A DNA stretch of 64,000 nt from Desulfovibrio sp. G11 (GCF_900243745.1 NZ_LT984798.1:2502001-2566000); one strand, 5' to 3'. Numbered from the stretch's first letter, positions 1 to 8,764 are shown. Program-made: numbers and translations. Notes: generated from the letters alone by a model not told the origin.

Positions 1-915
1 CACCTCTTTACCCATGCATTTTTCAAGGCTCTGCTGTTTCTGGGTTGCGGTTCGGTCATACTGGGCATGCACCATGAGCAGGATATGCGTCGTATGGGCG
101 GGTTACGAAAATATATGCCCGTCACCTGCGTCACATTTTTGCTGGCTTCGCTTTCCATTTCCGGCGTACCGGGCCTGGCAGGTTTTTTTAGCAAGGATGA
201 GATCCTGCTTATGGCTTTCAACGCAGATACCACGGCCGGCTATTTCGCCTGGGGCGTGGGGACCTTTGTGGCCTTTTTGACGGCTTTTTATTCCTTCCGT
301 CTGTTTTTCAGCATTTTTTATGGTGAATTTCGCGGCACACAGCATCAGCGCGAGCATTTGCGCGAGTCGCCGCTGGTGGTCACCATACCTTTGCTCCTCC
401 TGGCCTGCGGGGCTGTGGGGGCTGGCTGGCTGGGCATTCCGCATGTGCTTGGTGGCTCCAACCTCTGGGCCGGTTTTCTTGAGCCGGTTGTGGGGCATCC
501 GCATCTGCACCTGGATGGCCCGGCGGAGCTTATGCTCATGGGGGCTTCAGTCGTGGCGGGGGTGTGCGGCATCGGTCTTGCGTGGTTCATGTACCACCGC
601 CAGACTGAATGGCCGGAAAGGGTGGTGCAGAGTTTTCCGCGCCTGTACAGGCTTTTTCTGCACAAGTACCGTGTGGACGAAATTTACGCGGCCTGTCTGG
701 TGCGTCCGGTCTTGTGGCTGGCTGATCATGTGCTGCTGCGCGTGGTGGACACCAAGGGAATCGAAGGGGTGGTCAATGGCCTGCCCCGTGCCATCGGCAG
801 GCTTTCTGTCAGGTTGCGCCGTTTTCAGGACGGGCATGTGGCCCATTATCTGGCCTGGCTGGCCGGAGCCTCGGTGGTGCTTCTGATTGTGCTGCAACTG
901 GGAATTTTCTCGTAA
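1..915 (+). CDS. nuoL: NADH-quinone oxidoreductase subunit L, C-terminal part (5' end outside window)
   Basis: Antiporter-like membrane subunit of complex I, which takes part in proton translocation in the cytoplasmic membrane. The frame is open from base 1 and reads HLFTHAFFKALLFLG, the conserved NuoL helix, followed by the GLRKYMP and GVPGLAGFFSKDEIL segments; 304 residues are present, about the last half of a normal NuoL. Several hydrophobic helices follow and it ends with a membrane anchor. nuoM starts 18 bases downstream and nuoN follows, the usual end of a nuo operon. An internal ATG at 67 is not the start. The electron-input module cannot be judged from this window. Confidence 0.95.
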   Translation, partial: HLFTHAFFKALLFLGCGSVILGMHHEQDMRRMGGLRKYMPVTCVTFLLASLSISGVPGLAGFFSKDEILLMAFNADTTAGYFAWGVGTFVAFLTAFYSFRLFFSIFYGEFRGTQHQREHLRESPLVVTIPLLLLACGAVGAGWLGIPHVLGGSNLWAGFLEPVVGHPHLHLDGPAELMLMGASVVAGVCGIGLAWFMYHRQTEWPERVVQSFPRLYRLFLHKYRVDEIYAACLVRPVLWLADHVLLRVVDTKGIEGVVNGLPRAIGRLSVRLRRFQDGHVAHYLAWLAGASVVLLIVLQLGIFS

Positions 916-933
916 ACACGGCAGGGAGACAGC

Positions 934-2421
934 ATGTCCGTACCCGTACTTTCCTTGCTTATCTTTGTTCCTGTGCTTGGCGGTCTCTCGCTTATGCTCC
1001 TGCCCAGAGGGCGGGAGGAGACTATCAGGCTGGGGGCGCTGACCGTCTGTGCCGTGGAACTGGCCCTGAGCCTCTGGGCGCTCAGCCAGTTTGACAAGGG
1101 CTTGTGGCAGATGCAGATGGTGGAAAACCGCCCCTGGATTGAAAGCCTGAACATACGCTACAGCTTGGGCATTGACGGCATAAGTGTGCTCTTTTTGCCG
1201 CTGACGGCGCTCATCACGCTTATGGGCGTGGTAGTGTCGTTTAAAAGCATTACCCTGAAGGTCAAGGAATTCTTCGTCAGCCTGCTGCTGCTCGAGGGGG
1301 CCATGATAGGCGTGTTCTGCGCGCTGGACCTCATGCTTTTTTATGTGTTCTGGGAGGCCATGCTCATTCCGATGTTTCTGCTCATCGGTGTGTGGGGAGG
1401 GCCTCGGCGCATCTATGCCACGGTAAAGTTTTTCCTTTACACCCTGCTAGGCAGCCTGCTCATGCTTGTGGGCATCATTCTTCTTTATCTCAAGGGCGGC
1501 AATACCTTCGACATGCAGGCCCTGGCCGGGCAGAACTACAGCAAAGACCTGCAATTACTTTTATTCTGGGCCTTTTTTGCCGCATTTGCCGTCAAGGTGC
1601 CCATGTGGCCCGTGCACACCTGGCTGCCCGATGCCCATACTGAAGCGCCCACGGCAGGCTCGGTCATTCTGGCGGGGGTACTGATCAAAATGGGGGCTTA
1701 CGGCTTTTTACGCATCAGTCTGCCCATTCTGCCTTACGCCGCCTGGACCCTGTTGACGCCCATGCTGATTCTTTCTGTTATCGCCATCGTTTACGGCGCT
1801 CTGGTCTGCCTGGCGCAAACCGATATCAAGCGTCTGATCGCATACAGTTCTGTGAGCCATATGGGTTTTGTTACCCTGGGGCTTTTCGCCCTGACACAGA
1901 AGGGTGTTGAAGGTTCCATCATCCAGATGCTCAACCACGGTATCGTGACGGGGGCGCTTTTTCTGGCCGTGGGCATGATCTATGACCGCACCCATACACG
2001 TCAGATACGCGACTACGGCGGCCTTGCCACCACCATGCCCGTCATGGCCGGATTTTTTCTGGTGTTCACCCTGGCGGCCATCGGTCTGCCGGGCACTAAC
2101 GGCTTTATCGGCGAGTTCCTTATTCTGCTGGGCGGATTCGAGCGCGCGCCCTGGGCTGCGGTGGTCGCGTCCTCGGGGCTTATTCTGGGGGCCTGGTACA
2201 TGCTGTGGCTCTACCAGCGAGTGTTTTTCAAGCAGGTTTCAGATACGGTGCGTGGTTTGCCCGGTCTTGACGGCAGAGAGCTGAGCATCATGCTGACCAT
2301 GGCCGTGTTGGTGCTCGCCATAGGCATTTTCCCCAATATGCTGCTGGAATACACCCACGCTTCAGTAGAGCGGCTTGTCAGTGACACGCAGCAGGTTTTT
2401 GCGGCTTTTGCAGCCCGGTAG
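934..2421 (+). CDS. nuoM: NADH-quinone oxidoreductase subunit M
   Basis: Antiporter-like proton-pumping subunit of complex I, 495 residues, normal family length and almost entirely membrane helices. Diagnostic stretches include ENRPWIESLNIRYSLGIDGIS near residue 70, the FWEAMLIPMFLLIG helix with the conserved Glu, the PMWPVHTWLPDAHTEAPTAGS loop near 225-245 with its conserved Lys/His region, and KRLIAYSSVSHMGFV near 300. An ATG with a purine-rich upstream (GGGAGA) fixes the start. It sits between nuoL and nuoN with short spacers, so the genes are co-transcribed. Confidence 0.96.
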   Translation: MSVPVLSLLIFVPVLGGLSLMLLPRGREETIRLGALTVCAVELALSLWALSQFDKGLWQMQMVENRPWIESLNIRYSLGIDGISVLFLPLTALITLMGVVVSFKSITLKVKEFFVSLLLLEGAMIGVFCALDLMLFYVFWEAMLIPMFLLIGVWGGPRRIYATVKFFLYTLLGSLLMLVGIILLYLKGGNTFDMQALAGQNYSKDLQLLLFWAFFAAFAVKVPMWPVHTWLPDAHTEAPTAGSVILAGVLIKMGAYGFLRISLPILPYAAWTLLTPMLILSVIAIVYGALVCLAQTDIKRLIAYSSVSHMGFVTLGLFALTQKGVEGSIIQMLNHGIVTGALFLAVGMIYDRTHTRQIRDYGGLATTMPVMAGFFLVFTLAAIGLPGTNGFIGEFLILLGGFERAPWAAVVASSGLILGAWYMLWLYQRVFFKQVSDTVRGLPGLDGRELSIMLTMAVLVLAIGIFPNMLLEYTHASVERLVSDTQQVFAAFAAR

Positions 2422-2443
2422 GGCGGAGTAACAAGGAGCCACC

Positions 2444-3958
2444 ATGACTGATACTGTTATTGCGCCTCTTTCTGCACTTCCCTTGCTGGCCGATCTGCCC
2501 GCCCTTGCGCCGGAGCTGGTTCTGCTGGTCACGGCTGTCTGCCTCATGCTTGGCGATCTTTTTTATCCGCGCGAGCGGGTTTTCCAGCAGTGGCTTACCG
2601 CCGCCGGGGCCGCCGTTGCTCTTGCCCTGACCCTGAGCATGAACTTCAGCGGCGGAGCCACCGCCTTTGGAGGCGTGTTTCGCGCTGACGGTCTGGCTGC
2701 GGCCTTCAAGGTCGTCTGCCTGGCGGCCCTTGGTCTTACCGCCCTTATGAGCGAGGCCTTTTGCCGCCATGCCTCCATGCGCCAGGGGGAGTATTACAGC
2801 CTCATGGCCTTTTCCACTCTCGGCATGTGCGTCATGGTTTCGGCAGGCGATGCCATAGTGCTTTATCTTGGGCTTGAGTTGATGGCCCTGCCCATTTACG
2901 CCCTTGTGGCCCTGCGTACGGCTGATCCGCGTAGCAGCGAGGCTGCCATCAAGTATTTTCTTATGGGCAGTTTTGCATCGGCCCTGCTGCTTTTTGGCCT
3001 GTCCATCCTTTATGGTCTGACAGGGCAGACAGATATTGCCGAAATGGCGCACCGCCTTGCCGTAAGTCTGAGCGTATCGGACATGCACACCCTGCCTGCG
3101 GCAGTGGTGGCTCTGGGGCTGGTGCTGGCCGGGTTGGGCTTCAAGGTGGCGACGGTTCCCTTTCATGTATGGGCGCCGGATGTTTACGAAGGCGCGCCTA
3201 CCACCGTTACGGCTTTTATGTCTGTAGCGGCCAAAACGGCCAGTTTTGCCGTGCTTGGGCGTGTGCTTTTGCAGGGGTTGCCGCAACTGAGCCCGTTATG
3301 GAGTGATGCCTTGGCCGGACTCGCGGTGCTGACCATGCTTCTCGGCAACATTGCCGCCCTGGCCCAGACGAGCCTTAAACGCATGCTGGCCTATTCGGCC
3401 ATTGCGCATGCCGGGTACGCGCTGCTGGGCCTTGCCGCCTGTACTCCTGAAGGGCTGAGAGCTACGGCCGCCTACCTGACCATTTACCTGTGCATGAATA
3501 TCGGCGCATTTGCCGTTATAATCTACCTTTCCGCCCGCTCCGGAGGCCGTATGGGCGAAGGCCCCGACGCCGGAGAGGATCTGGACGACTATCGCGGGCT
3601 TGCCGCGCGCAGCCCGCTTCTGGCGGCGGTTATGCTGGTTTTTCTTTTCTCGCTGACGGGCATTCCGCCCACGGCCGGTTTTATGGGCAAGTTCATGCTG
3701 TTTCGTGCGGCCTTCGCAGCCGGGTATCAGATTACTGTAGTGGTGGCTGTTGTGTGCAGCACCATATCGGCCTGGTATTATCTTGGTGTTGCAAAACGCA
3801 TGTACATGCAGGATAGTCAAGATGATGCCCCCGCAACATCCTGCGCCATAACGGGCGAAACGGGCTTGCAAGCCGTGCTCGCCGTCTGTCTTGCTGGAGC
3901 GGTGTTGTGGGGTATCTTCCCGCAATCATTGCTTTTCTGGATTAATGTGTATTTTTGA
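2444..3958 (+). CDS. nuoN: NADH-quinone oxidoreductase subunit N
   Basis: Third antiporter-like subunit of complex I, 504 residues. Recognised by the YYSLMAFSTLGM and LGLELMALPIYALVA helices, the conserved VPFHVWAPDVYEGAPTTVTAF loop near residue 240 and KRMLAYSAIAHAGYALLG near 310. An AAGGAG ribosome binding site precedes ATG 2444. It is the last gene of the nuo run; the next gene begins 79 bases later behind its own ribosome binding site and could be read through or transcribed separately. Nothing suggests damage. Confidence 0.96.
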   Translation: MTDTVIAPLSALPLLADLPALAPELVLLVTAVCLMLGDLFYPRERVFQQWLTAAGAAVALALTLSMNFSGGATAFGGVFRADGLAAAFKVVCLAALGLTALMSEAFCRHASMRQGEYYSLMAFSTLGMCVMVSAGDAIVLYLGLELMALPIYALVALRTADPRSSEAAIKYFLMGSFASALLLFGLSILYGLTGQTDIAEMAHRLAVSLSVSDMHTLPAAVVALGLVLAGLGFKVATVPFHVWAPDVYEGAPTTVTAFMSVAAKTASFAVLGRVLLQGLPQLSPLWSDALAGLAVLTMLLGNIAALAQTSLKRMLAYSAIAHAGYALLGLAACTPEGLRATAAYLTIYLCMNIGAFAVIIYLSARSGGRMGEGPDAGEDLDDYRGLAARSPLLAAVMLVFLFSLTGIPPTAGFMGKFMLFRAAFAAGYQITVVVAVVCSTISAWYYLGVAKRMYMQDSQDDAPATSCAITGETGLQAVLAVCLAGAVLWGIFPQSLLFWINVYF

Positions 3959-4899
3959 CAAGGGCTGATCCTGTGCCGCTCTCTTCGGGGCGCACATAAT
4001 TCAGGTGTTGACAAAGCAAATCTGGAGGAGATTGTTTATGAAAAACAGATGGATGCTCGGTGGCAGCATGGTACTGTTGCTGCTGCTCGCCGTGGGCCAG
4101 GCTTTTGCGGCTGAAGGTTCCGCCCCGGCTGCCGACCCGGCTGCCGCTGCCCCCGCTCCGGCCCCTGAGGCCCCCAAGGCTCCGGTCAAGGCCATTGACG
4201 ACCCGGCCATTGCCGCCCAACTGCAAACGGCTCCGGCCGGTCTCAAGGGCGCCATTGCCGAGCAGATCAAGGCCGCTCCCGAAACATATAACGCCAGCGC
4301 CGAGCCTGGCTATCTCGGTATTCCCGGCGGCCCCAAGATCAATATGCTTCTGGCTTTTGGCTGGGCCTTGTGGGTGGGCTGGATATTCTCCACCGTGGGT
4401 GCCTTTGGCGGCGTTATGGCCGGCGTGGGACACATGAGCGTGCATGGCCTTGGCAACTACGCAAAATCTTTTGGTAAAACGCCGCTCAACAAGGCTGTTA
4501 CCGACTCGGTACGCGCCTCTAACCAGATGCTTGCCGGGCTTTCAGCCGTCATCAGTACCTTCAGTTATTATCGCCTGAAGCGTCTGGTTCTGCCCCTGGG
4601 CTTTGCCCTTGGCCTTGGTTCGATAGTGGGGGCGTACCTGTCTACCTCTCTCACTGCGGGCAAGCTGAATTTTTCATCTTACCAGGGCTATTTCGGCCTT
4701 TTTGTACTGCTTTTGGGGCTTTATCTCATATGGGAAACCTCGCCCGCGGGCCAGCGCTCCAAAGCCAAGGCCAAAGAAGCCTCGAAGGCTTTTGAGGCCG
4801 CCGCCAAAGGCAAGGGCGACGGCACCCCGGCCCCTACAGGCGTCAAACTTGTTTCTTTCAGCGTGACCCGCTGCGTCTTCACGTTTTGTGGTGTAGAAT

Positions 4900-4907
4900 T
4901 TTCTTTT
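4900..4907. repeat. Target site duplication of ISL3 element, left copy
   Basis: TTTCTTTT at 4900-4907 is repeated exactly at 6234-6241, directly outside the two inverted ends of the element. Eight bases is the duplication length expected for the ISL3 family. Confidence 0.95.
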
Positions 4908-6233
4908 GGCTCTTCCGGGTTTTCCGTGGGTAGCTGATCTGCTAATGTCCTTCCCGGAGGGCACCAATGAAGGATACGGACCTATATTTTCGGATTCTCG
5001 GGCTGACCGAGCCCTGGTTTGTTGAGGCTGTTGAACTGGACACGGCGGAAGGTCGGGTAGACATCCGCGTGGAGCATGGTCCTGGTGTTCGCTGGTTTTG
5101 CCCTACTTGTGGTCGAGAGCTGGCTTGCCGCGACCATGCCGAGCCTCGTGTCTGGCGCCATCTGGACACGTGCCAGTTCAAGACGTTCCTGCATGCTCGG
5201 ATTCCCCGAGTGGACTGCCCCGAGCATGGCGTCCTTCAGGTCAACGTGCCTTGGGCCGAGTCCAAGGCACGTTTCACCATATTGATGGAGCGATTGATCA
5301 TCGACGTGCTGACCGAGTGCGCCACCGTAACAGGAGCGCGGCGCATCCTGCGCATCACCTGGGACGAAGCATGGGGTGTCATGGAAAGGGCGGTGCGCCG
5401 GGGCCGGGAGCGCAAGCAATCGAATCCCTCGCGGTATCTTGGCGTTGACGAGAAGGCATTCCGCAAGGGCACGACTATGTGACCGTGGTTTGTGATCTGA
5501 TCGGCAGCACGGTGGAGTATGTGGCCGACGAGCGTAAGGCCGAAAGCCTTGAGGGGTACTACCTTCAGTTCACCAAGGCGCAGTTGGAGCGGATCAAGGC
5601 CGTGGCCATGGACATGTGGGAGCCCTATTTTAAAGCTACGCTCAAACATGTGCCGGACGCGGCGGGGAAAATCGTTCACGATCGGTTCCACGTCATGAAA
5701 CACGTAGGCGAGGCTGTGGACCGGGTACGCAAGCAAGAGCACCGCGAACTCACAAGTCAGGATGACCATCGACTCAAGGGCACGAAATTCCTCTGGCTAT
5801 ACCGGGAGGAGAATCTGCCGGACAAACACCGGCCAGCCCTGGAGGCCTTGAAGACAGCGAACCTCAAGGTGGCCAAGGCCTGGGCCATGAAGGAAAGCCT
5901 GAACGACGTCTGGAAGTACCTGAGCACGGGATGGGCCAGACGTTTTGTGAAGCGATGGCTGGTCTGGGTGAACAGGTCAGATCTTGCCCCAATGCGCAAA
6001 GTGGGCGGACTGATTCAGAGACATCTTGAGAACATCCTGACCTTCTGCCGCCACAGGATCACCAACGGCGTGGCCGAGGGCCTCAACAGCAAGATCATGG
6101 CCATCAAGAGGAAGGCTTGCGGTTATAGGAACCGGGAGCATTTCAAGACAGCCATCTACTTCTTCTGTGGCGGTCTAAACCTCTACCCGGCCAGTTCCTG
6201 ACAGGGGTTACCCACGGAAAACCCGGAAGAACC
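4908..6233 (+). mobile_element. ISL3-family insertion sequence, 1326 bp, probably immobile
   Basis: The ends are 25-bp inverted repeats that differ at one base (GGCTCTTCCGGGTTTTCCGT... at 4908-4932 against the complement of 6209-6233, GGTTCTTCC...). The element is bracketed by the 8-bp direct repeat TTTCTTTT. It carries a single transposase gene reading +, which is frameshifted. Exact ends, exact duplication and an intact interrupted host frame indicate a fairly recent insertion. Family assignment rests on the transposase (N-terminal zinc-finger-like CPTC...CRDH region, conserved C-terminal block) and the 8-bp duplication. Confidence 0.93.
4967..6201 (+). pseudogene. ISL3-family transposase, broken by a one-base deletion
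   Basis: Two overlapping frames together make a full-length ISL3 transposase of about 411 residues. The first (4967-5482) carries the Cys-rich N-terminal domain and runs to GVDEKAFRKG; the second (from about 5471 to 6201) continues VTVVCDLIGSTVEYVADERK and ends with the conserved VAEGLNSKIMAIKRKACGY block containing the catalytic Glu. Family members read KGHDYVTVV across the join. Here GGC-ACG-ACT-ATG-TGA appears where GGC-CAC-GAC-TAT-GTG is expected, so one C is missing near 5470/5471. I see no slippery sequence that would suggest programmed frameshifting, so the enzyme is probably inactive. Confidence 0.88.
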
Positions 6234-6241
6234 TTTCTTTT
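6234..6241. repeat. Target site duplication of ISL3 element, right copy
   Basis: Second copy of TTTCTTTT; the permease reading frame resumes at 6242. Confidence 0.95.
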
Positions 6242-6622
6242 AACCCGCTGCTGCCTTTCATCGGCGGTGTCGTCATCGCCAGCATCGCGGCCTTTCTCGG
6301 CGTGGGTGGCGGTTTTCTGCTGGTTCCCTTCATTACCAGCGTAACTTCCCTGCCTATGTACCTGGCCGCCGGTACTTCGGCTCTTGCCGTTCTGGTCAGC
6401 ATGATCACGGGCATCACCACCCTTATGCTGCACGGCGTGATGGTGGACTGGAACCTGGTGAGCATCGAGCTTGTCGGGGTGGCGGTGGGTTCTATCATTG
6501 GACCTTTTACATCGCGGTTTTTCTCTGAAATCTGGCTGAAGCGTCTCTTCATAGTGCTGGCCCTTTATGTGGGTACAGACTATGTGTTGCGTGGCTTCTT
6601 CCAGATCAGGATGTTCGGCTAG

Positions 6623-6924
6623 AGCATTCCAGCCTGAGCTGTTCGCAAGGATTGGAGCAAATCCTTGCGTCGAAGCAGGCGGGGCAGGCTTTGCCCGCTG
6701 TGCACGGATGCTTCAAGGGCTAGGCCCCATGTGGAATCCACAGGGACGGGCATGGCGTCCGGTCCCTTAACAGTAGTTGCGGGGTGAGGCAGGGCCGGTC
6801 GTGAGCAGGCTTTTCTGCTTCCGGCTGCCTGAAAAATAATGGCGCGGCGGAGAATTGTCTCCGCCGCGCCATTACGGTATACTTCGGCCAGTTTTTATAC
6901 ACCCAAGCCCGGAAGAGCACAGCC
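6623..6924. other. Intergenic region with a strong GC-rich hairpin
   Basis: About 300 bases without a convincing gene. It contains short GC-rich inverted repeats and, at 6839-6872, a perfect 14-bp stem (ATGGCGCGGCGGAG with its complement) around a 6-base loop. On the + strand there is no T-run after the stem; on the minus strand the stem is followed by ATTATTTTTC. It may act as a terminator or a 3'-end stabiliser for the permease transcript. The region opens with TAGAGCATT, the stop codon plus a sequence resembling the end of the repeats at 7465 and 28055. Confidence 0.6.
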
Positions 6925-7467
6925 ATGGAAACATTTCTGATCTGGATTGACCCTGTTCTTGTGCTGCCTTTCCGGGTGATACCACATCCGGAAACCGGCT
7001 ATATTTTCGGTATGGGCTGTCTGGCTCTTATGGCCGTCATTCTTGGGCTTGTCACCCTGAGCATGGCTAACAGGCTGCATGCCCGGCGGCTGAAGAAGTA
7101 TCAGGACCAGATGCAGCACTACCATAAACTGGGTGAGCAGGCTCTTTCAGGGGGCGACAAGCAGGCGTTCAAGGCCGTGAACCGGCAGGGACATGAAGCC
7201 TTTGGCTACCACTTCTCACTGAGCGGAGCGCTTTTTGTGGCCTCTTTGTGGCCCATTCCCATCATGTTTGCGTGGGTAAAACTGCGGTTCGGGCTGCTGA
7301 GTCCCGTGCTGCCGTTTGAACTACCCCTTTTCGGCAATCAGCCGGGCATGATTTTCTGGTTTTTACTCTGGTATATTCCTTTGCGCATGTATTTTTCGCG
7401 CGTGTGGCGCAAGTTACAGCTGCGCAAGCGCGAACCGCTCTCGGATCAAAAAATTATGTATCCCTAG
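6925..7467 (+). CDS. Membrane protein resembling the DUF106/EMC3 group
   Basis: 180 residues. A membrane segment at about 24-46 is followed by a charged, probably coiled segment (HARRLKKYQDQMQHYHKLGEQALSGGDKQAFKAVNRQ, in part) and then two further hydrophobic segments around 95-115 and 135-155, with a basic tail. The layout (helix, coiled coil, two helices) resembles the Oxa1/EMC3-like DUF106 proteins; this is pattern recognition only. A GGAAGAG sequence precedes ATG 6925. It follows the interrupted permease on the same strand, separated by a hairpin. Function unknown. Confidence 0.7.
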   Translation: METFLIWIDPVLVLPFRVIPHPETGYIFGMGCLALMAVILGLVTLSMANRLHARRLKKYQDQMQHYHKLGEQALSGGDKQAFKAVNRQGHEAFGYHFSLSGALFVASLWPIPIMFAWVKLRFGLLSPVLPFELPLFGNQPGMIFWFLLWYIPLRMYFSRVWRKLQLRKREPLSDQKIMYP

Positions 7468-7585
7468 AGAAATTAACGCTTCAAATGATTGCTTGCGGTC
7501 GACAAAGCTGCCCTGCAATCATTTGACGACAAGGATTTGTCTCCAAATTCTTGTCGAGCATTTCAAGTGTGAAATGCCCTAACAG
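7465..7585 (+). repeat. Dispersed palindromic intergenic repeat, copy A
   Basis: Begins with the TAG stop codon of the preceding gene (TAGAGAAATTAACGCTTCAA), then CAAATGATTG ... CAATCATTTG arms around a GC-rich core, GATTTGTCTCCAAA, and finally GAGCATTTCAAGTGTGAAATGCCCT, an inverted pair, followed by AACAG. The same order of parts occurs in the opposite orientation at 28055-28153 after rpoC. The shared sequence is intergenic and carries no gene, so it is a repeat of REP or MITE type. Confidence 0.75.
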
Positions 7586-7668
7586 ATATTCTTGAATCGT
7601 ATCGCAGAAACGACAGGTGGTTTAGGGCTTGCCAGGATATGTTACAGCCGTTGTGATAGGGGGATGTA

Positions 7669-7696
7669 TTGACATTGAATTTCAATTTCATATAAT
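7669..7696 (+). promoter_or_regulatory. Near-perfect sigma70 promoter with a dyad in the spacer
   Basis: TTGACA (7669-7674), a 16-base spacer, TATAAT (7691-7696); both hexamers match the consensus exactly. The spacer contains the dyad ATTGAA-T-TTCAAT (7674-7686), a plausible operator that would occlude the -35 element. It lies 45 bases upstream of the ATG at 7742. Confidence 0.75.
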
Positions 7697-7741
7697 ACGG
7701 TTTCTGCCATAACGCCTTTTCCCGCATTGCAAGGAGAATCC

Positions 7742-8050
7742 ATGGCCACACGATTTGGCACTACGCCGGAAATGATCATTCAAAGCATTGAGGAAAATGA
7801 TACGACTTTTCTGCTGGCTATTGACAGCACCGGTCTGTACATGACGACCCACAATTACGTGGGCAAACATCTTGCAGACCGTAACCGCTATAGCAACGCC
7901 GCCCGCCAGGATGTTGCCGCCCGTCTTGATGCTCTGGGACTGAATGCTGAAGAACTCTGGAAAAACAACCAGCATCTGATCCAGAGCGAAACGGCTTCTG
8001 CCAAAAAGGTGAACCCGCTCAAGGCGTCCAAGCGCGGCTCCAAGGGCTAG
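7742..8050 (+). CDS. Small hypothetical soluble protein (102 aa)
   Basis: Starts at ATG 7742 behind AAGGAGA; an upstream TTG at 7727 lies inside the ribosome binding region and is rejected. The protein has no membrane segment or signal peptide. It has an acidic N-terminal half (ETPEM-like start, IEENDTTFLLAIDSTGLYMTTHNY, in part), a middle with NRYSNAARQDVAARLDALGL, and a Lys/Arg/Ser-rich tail (KKVNPLKASKRGSKG). I do not recognise a family. It has its own very strong promoter and sits as a single gene, convergent to the GDYXXLXY gene, so it is probably a highly expressed, regulated monocistron. Confidence 0.75.
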   Translation: MATRFGTTPEMIIQSIEENDTTFLLAIDSTGLYMTTHNYVGKHLADRNRYSNAARQDVAARLDALGLNAEELWKNNQHLIQSETASAKKVNPLKASKRGSKG

Positions 8051-8051
8051 A

Positions 8052-8160
8052 TGTAGTGTTCCAATAGGTTTTCACCCTTTCCCTCATTTGGTTTGCTGTT
8101 GTCTGTTAACTCCAGCTTTACCGACTTGGGGGAGGGTGAACAACCTATTGGAACACTACA
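8052..8160. repeat. MITE-like element with perfect 19-bp terminal inverted repeats
   Basis: TGTAGTGTTCCAATAGGTT at 8052-8070 is exactly complementary to 8142-8160, and the match continues with one slip through TTCACCCT/AGGGTGAA. About 50 bases of unrelated sequence lie between. No open frame is inside and no transposase in this window has matching ends. It fills the gap between two convergent genes almost exactly, so it may also serve as a bidirectional terminator. Confidence 0.7.
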
Positions 8161-8161
8161 C

Positions 8162-8764
8162 CTAGGGCTGAACTTCCTGTTCTGCTGTTTTTTCATACTG
8201 TATGGGCCGACCCTGGCTGTCGCAAAGATTAACAAGAAGGGTTTTTCCATCATTGGCGACCTTGAAGAGTCCGAAGCGGGCTTGTTCGTAGCGTTTTGCG
8301 CTGCCTTCCTCAAAATAAAACGCCGAAGTCACGCTGATGACTCTGTGCCCGCGCAGTTTGTAGGCCAGCAGAAATTCCTCATCCCGCAAGTCCTTGCCAT
8401 CGTAGAGGCGCACAAAGTCCGCAGCCAGCGGAACCGGAACATTGGTTACCCGTAGCACAGCCAGGCCGTGAGAGGGCATGGCGGAAGTTCCTGTATTTTG
8501 GGGGCGAGCGGCAGCAGGGGGGGCAGAAGGGGAACCAGGGACATCGCGGGTGGCTTCTGCTTTTTGCAAGGCACTGTAAATATCTCCATTGACCACATAG
8601 CTGAGGTCCATATAGTCGCCCATAAGCAGTGCACGCGGGTCTACAGGGGCAAGAGGAAGCAGCACGGTTTTGCCGTCCGTAACGATGCGCTCCATCTTCT
8701 GCACAGAGAATATATAGCCTGTAAAAAACAGCACCAGTACTGCGATAATATATGCCTTACGCAT
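8162..8764 (-). CDS. GDYXXLXY-domain membrane-anchored protein
   Basis: 200 residues. An N-terminal membrane anchor (residues 4-20) is followed by an extracytoplasmic domain with the signature GDYMDLSY near 50-57, an Ala/Pro-rich insert at about 70-90, and a C-terminal AFYFEEGSAKRYEQARFGLFKV-type block typical of the GDYXXLXY family. Its start overlaps the last 8 bases of the upstream DUF2157/DUF4401 gene (8757-8764), so the two are translationally coupled; this pair is a known genomic association. Biochemical role unknown. Confidence 0.85.
   Translation of the reverse strand: MRKAYIIAVLVLFFTGYIFSVQKMERIVTDGKTVLLPLAPVDPRALLMGDYMDLSYVVNGDIYSALQKAEATRDVPGSPSAPPAAARPQNTGTSAMPSHGLAVLRVTNVPVPLAADFVRLYDGKDLRDEEFLLAYKLRGHRVISVTSAFYFEEGSAKRYEQARFGLFKVANDGKTLLVNLCDSQGRPIQYEKTAEQEVQP

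Larger units (their letters stand above)
4038..6622 (+). pseudogene. TauE/SafE-family permease gene split by an ISL3 element
   Basis: A 416-codon gene for a membrane anion exporter/permease (TauE/SafE family; substrate unknown, often proposed to be sulfite, sulfonate or sulfate) is cut after codon 290. The 5' part is 4038-4907 (GGAGGA then ATG 4038, signal-anchor helix, an Ala/Pro-rich stretch at residues 28-55, several membrane helices). The 3' part is 6242-6622 and starts NPLLPFIGG, with the family-typical GVGGGFLLVP motif. Deleting the IS and one copy of its 8-bp duplication restores one continuous frame, so damage is limited to the insertion. Translation from the 5' part runs into the IS and stops at 4937. 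A paralogue lies at 24681-25745. Confidence 0.9.

Noticed and set aside
2378..3286. Long minus-strand frame opposite nuoN
   Set aside because: Antisense shadow; Gln/His/Lys-rich translation with no family.
5479..6201. Second ISL3 frame as a separate gene starting at ATG 5479
   Set aside because: The sequence before it continues the same protein in the other frame; it is the 3' part of one broken transposase, not a separate gene.
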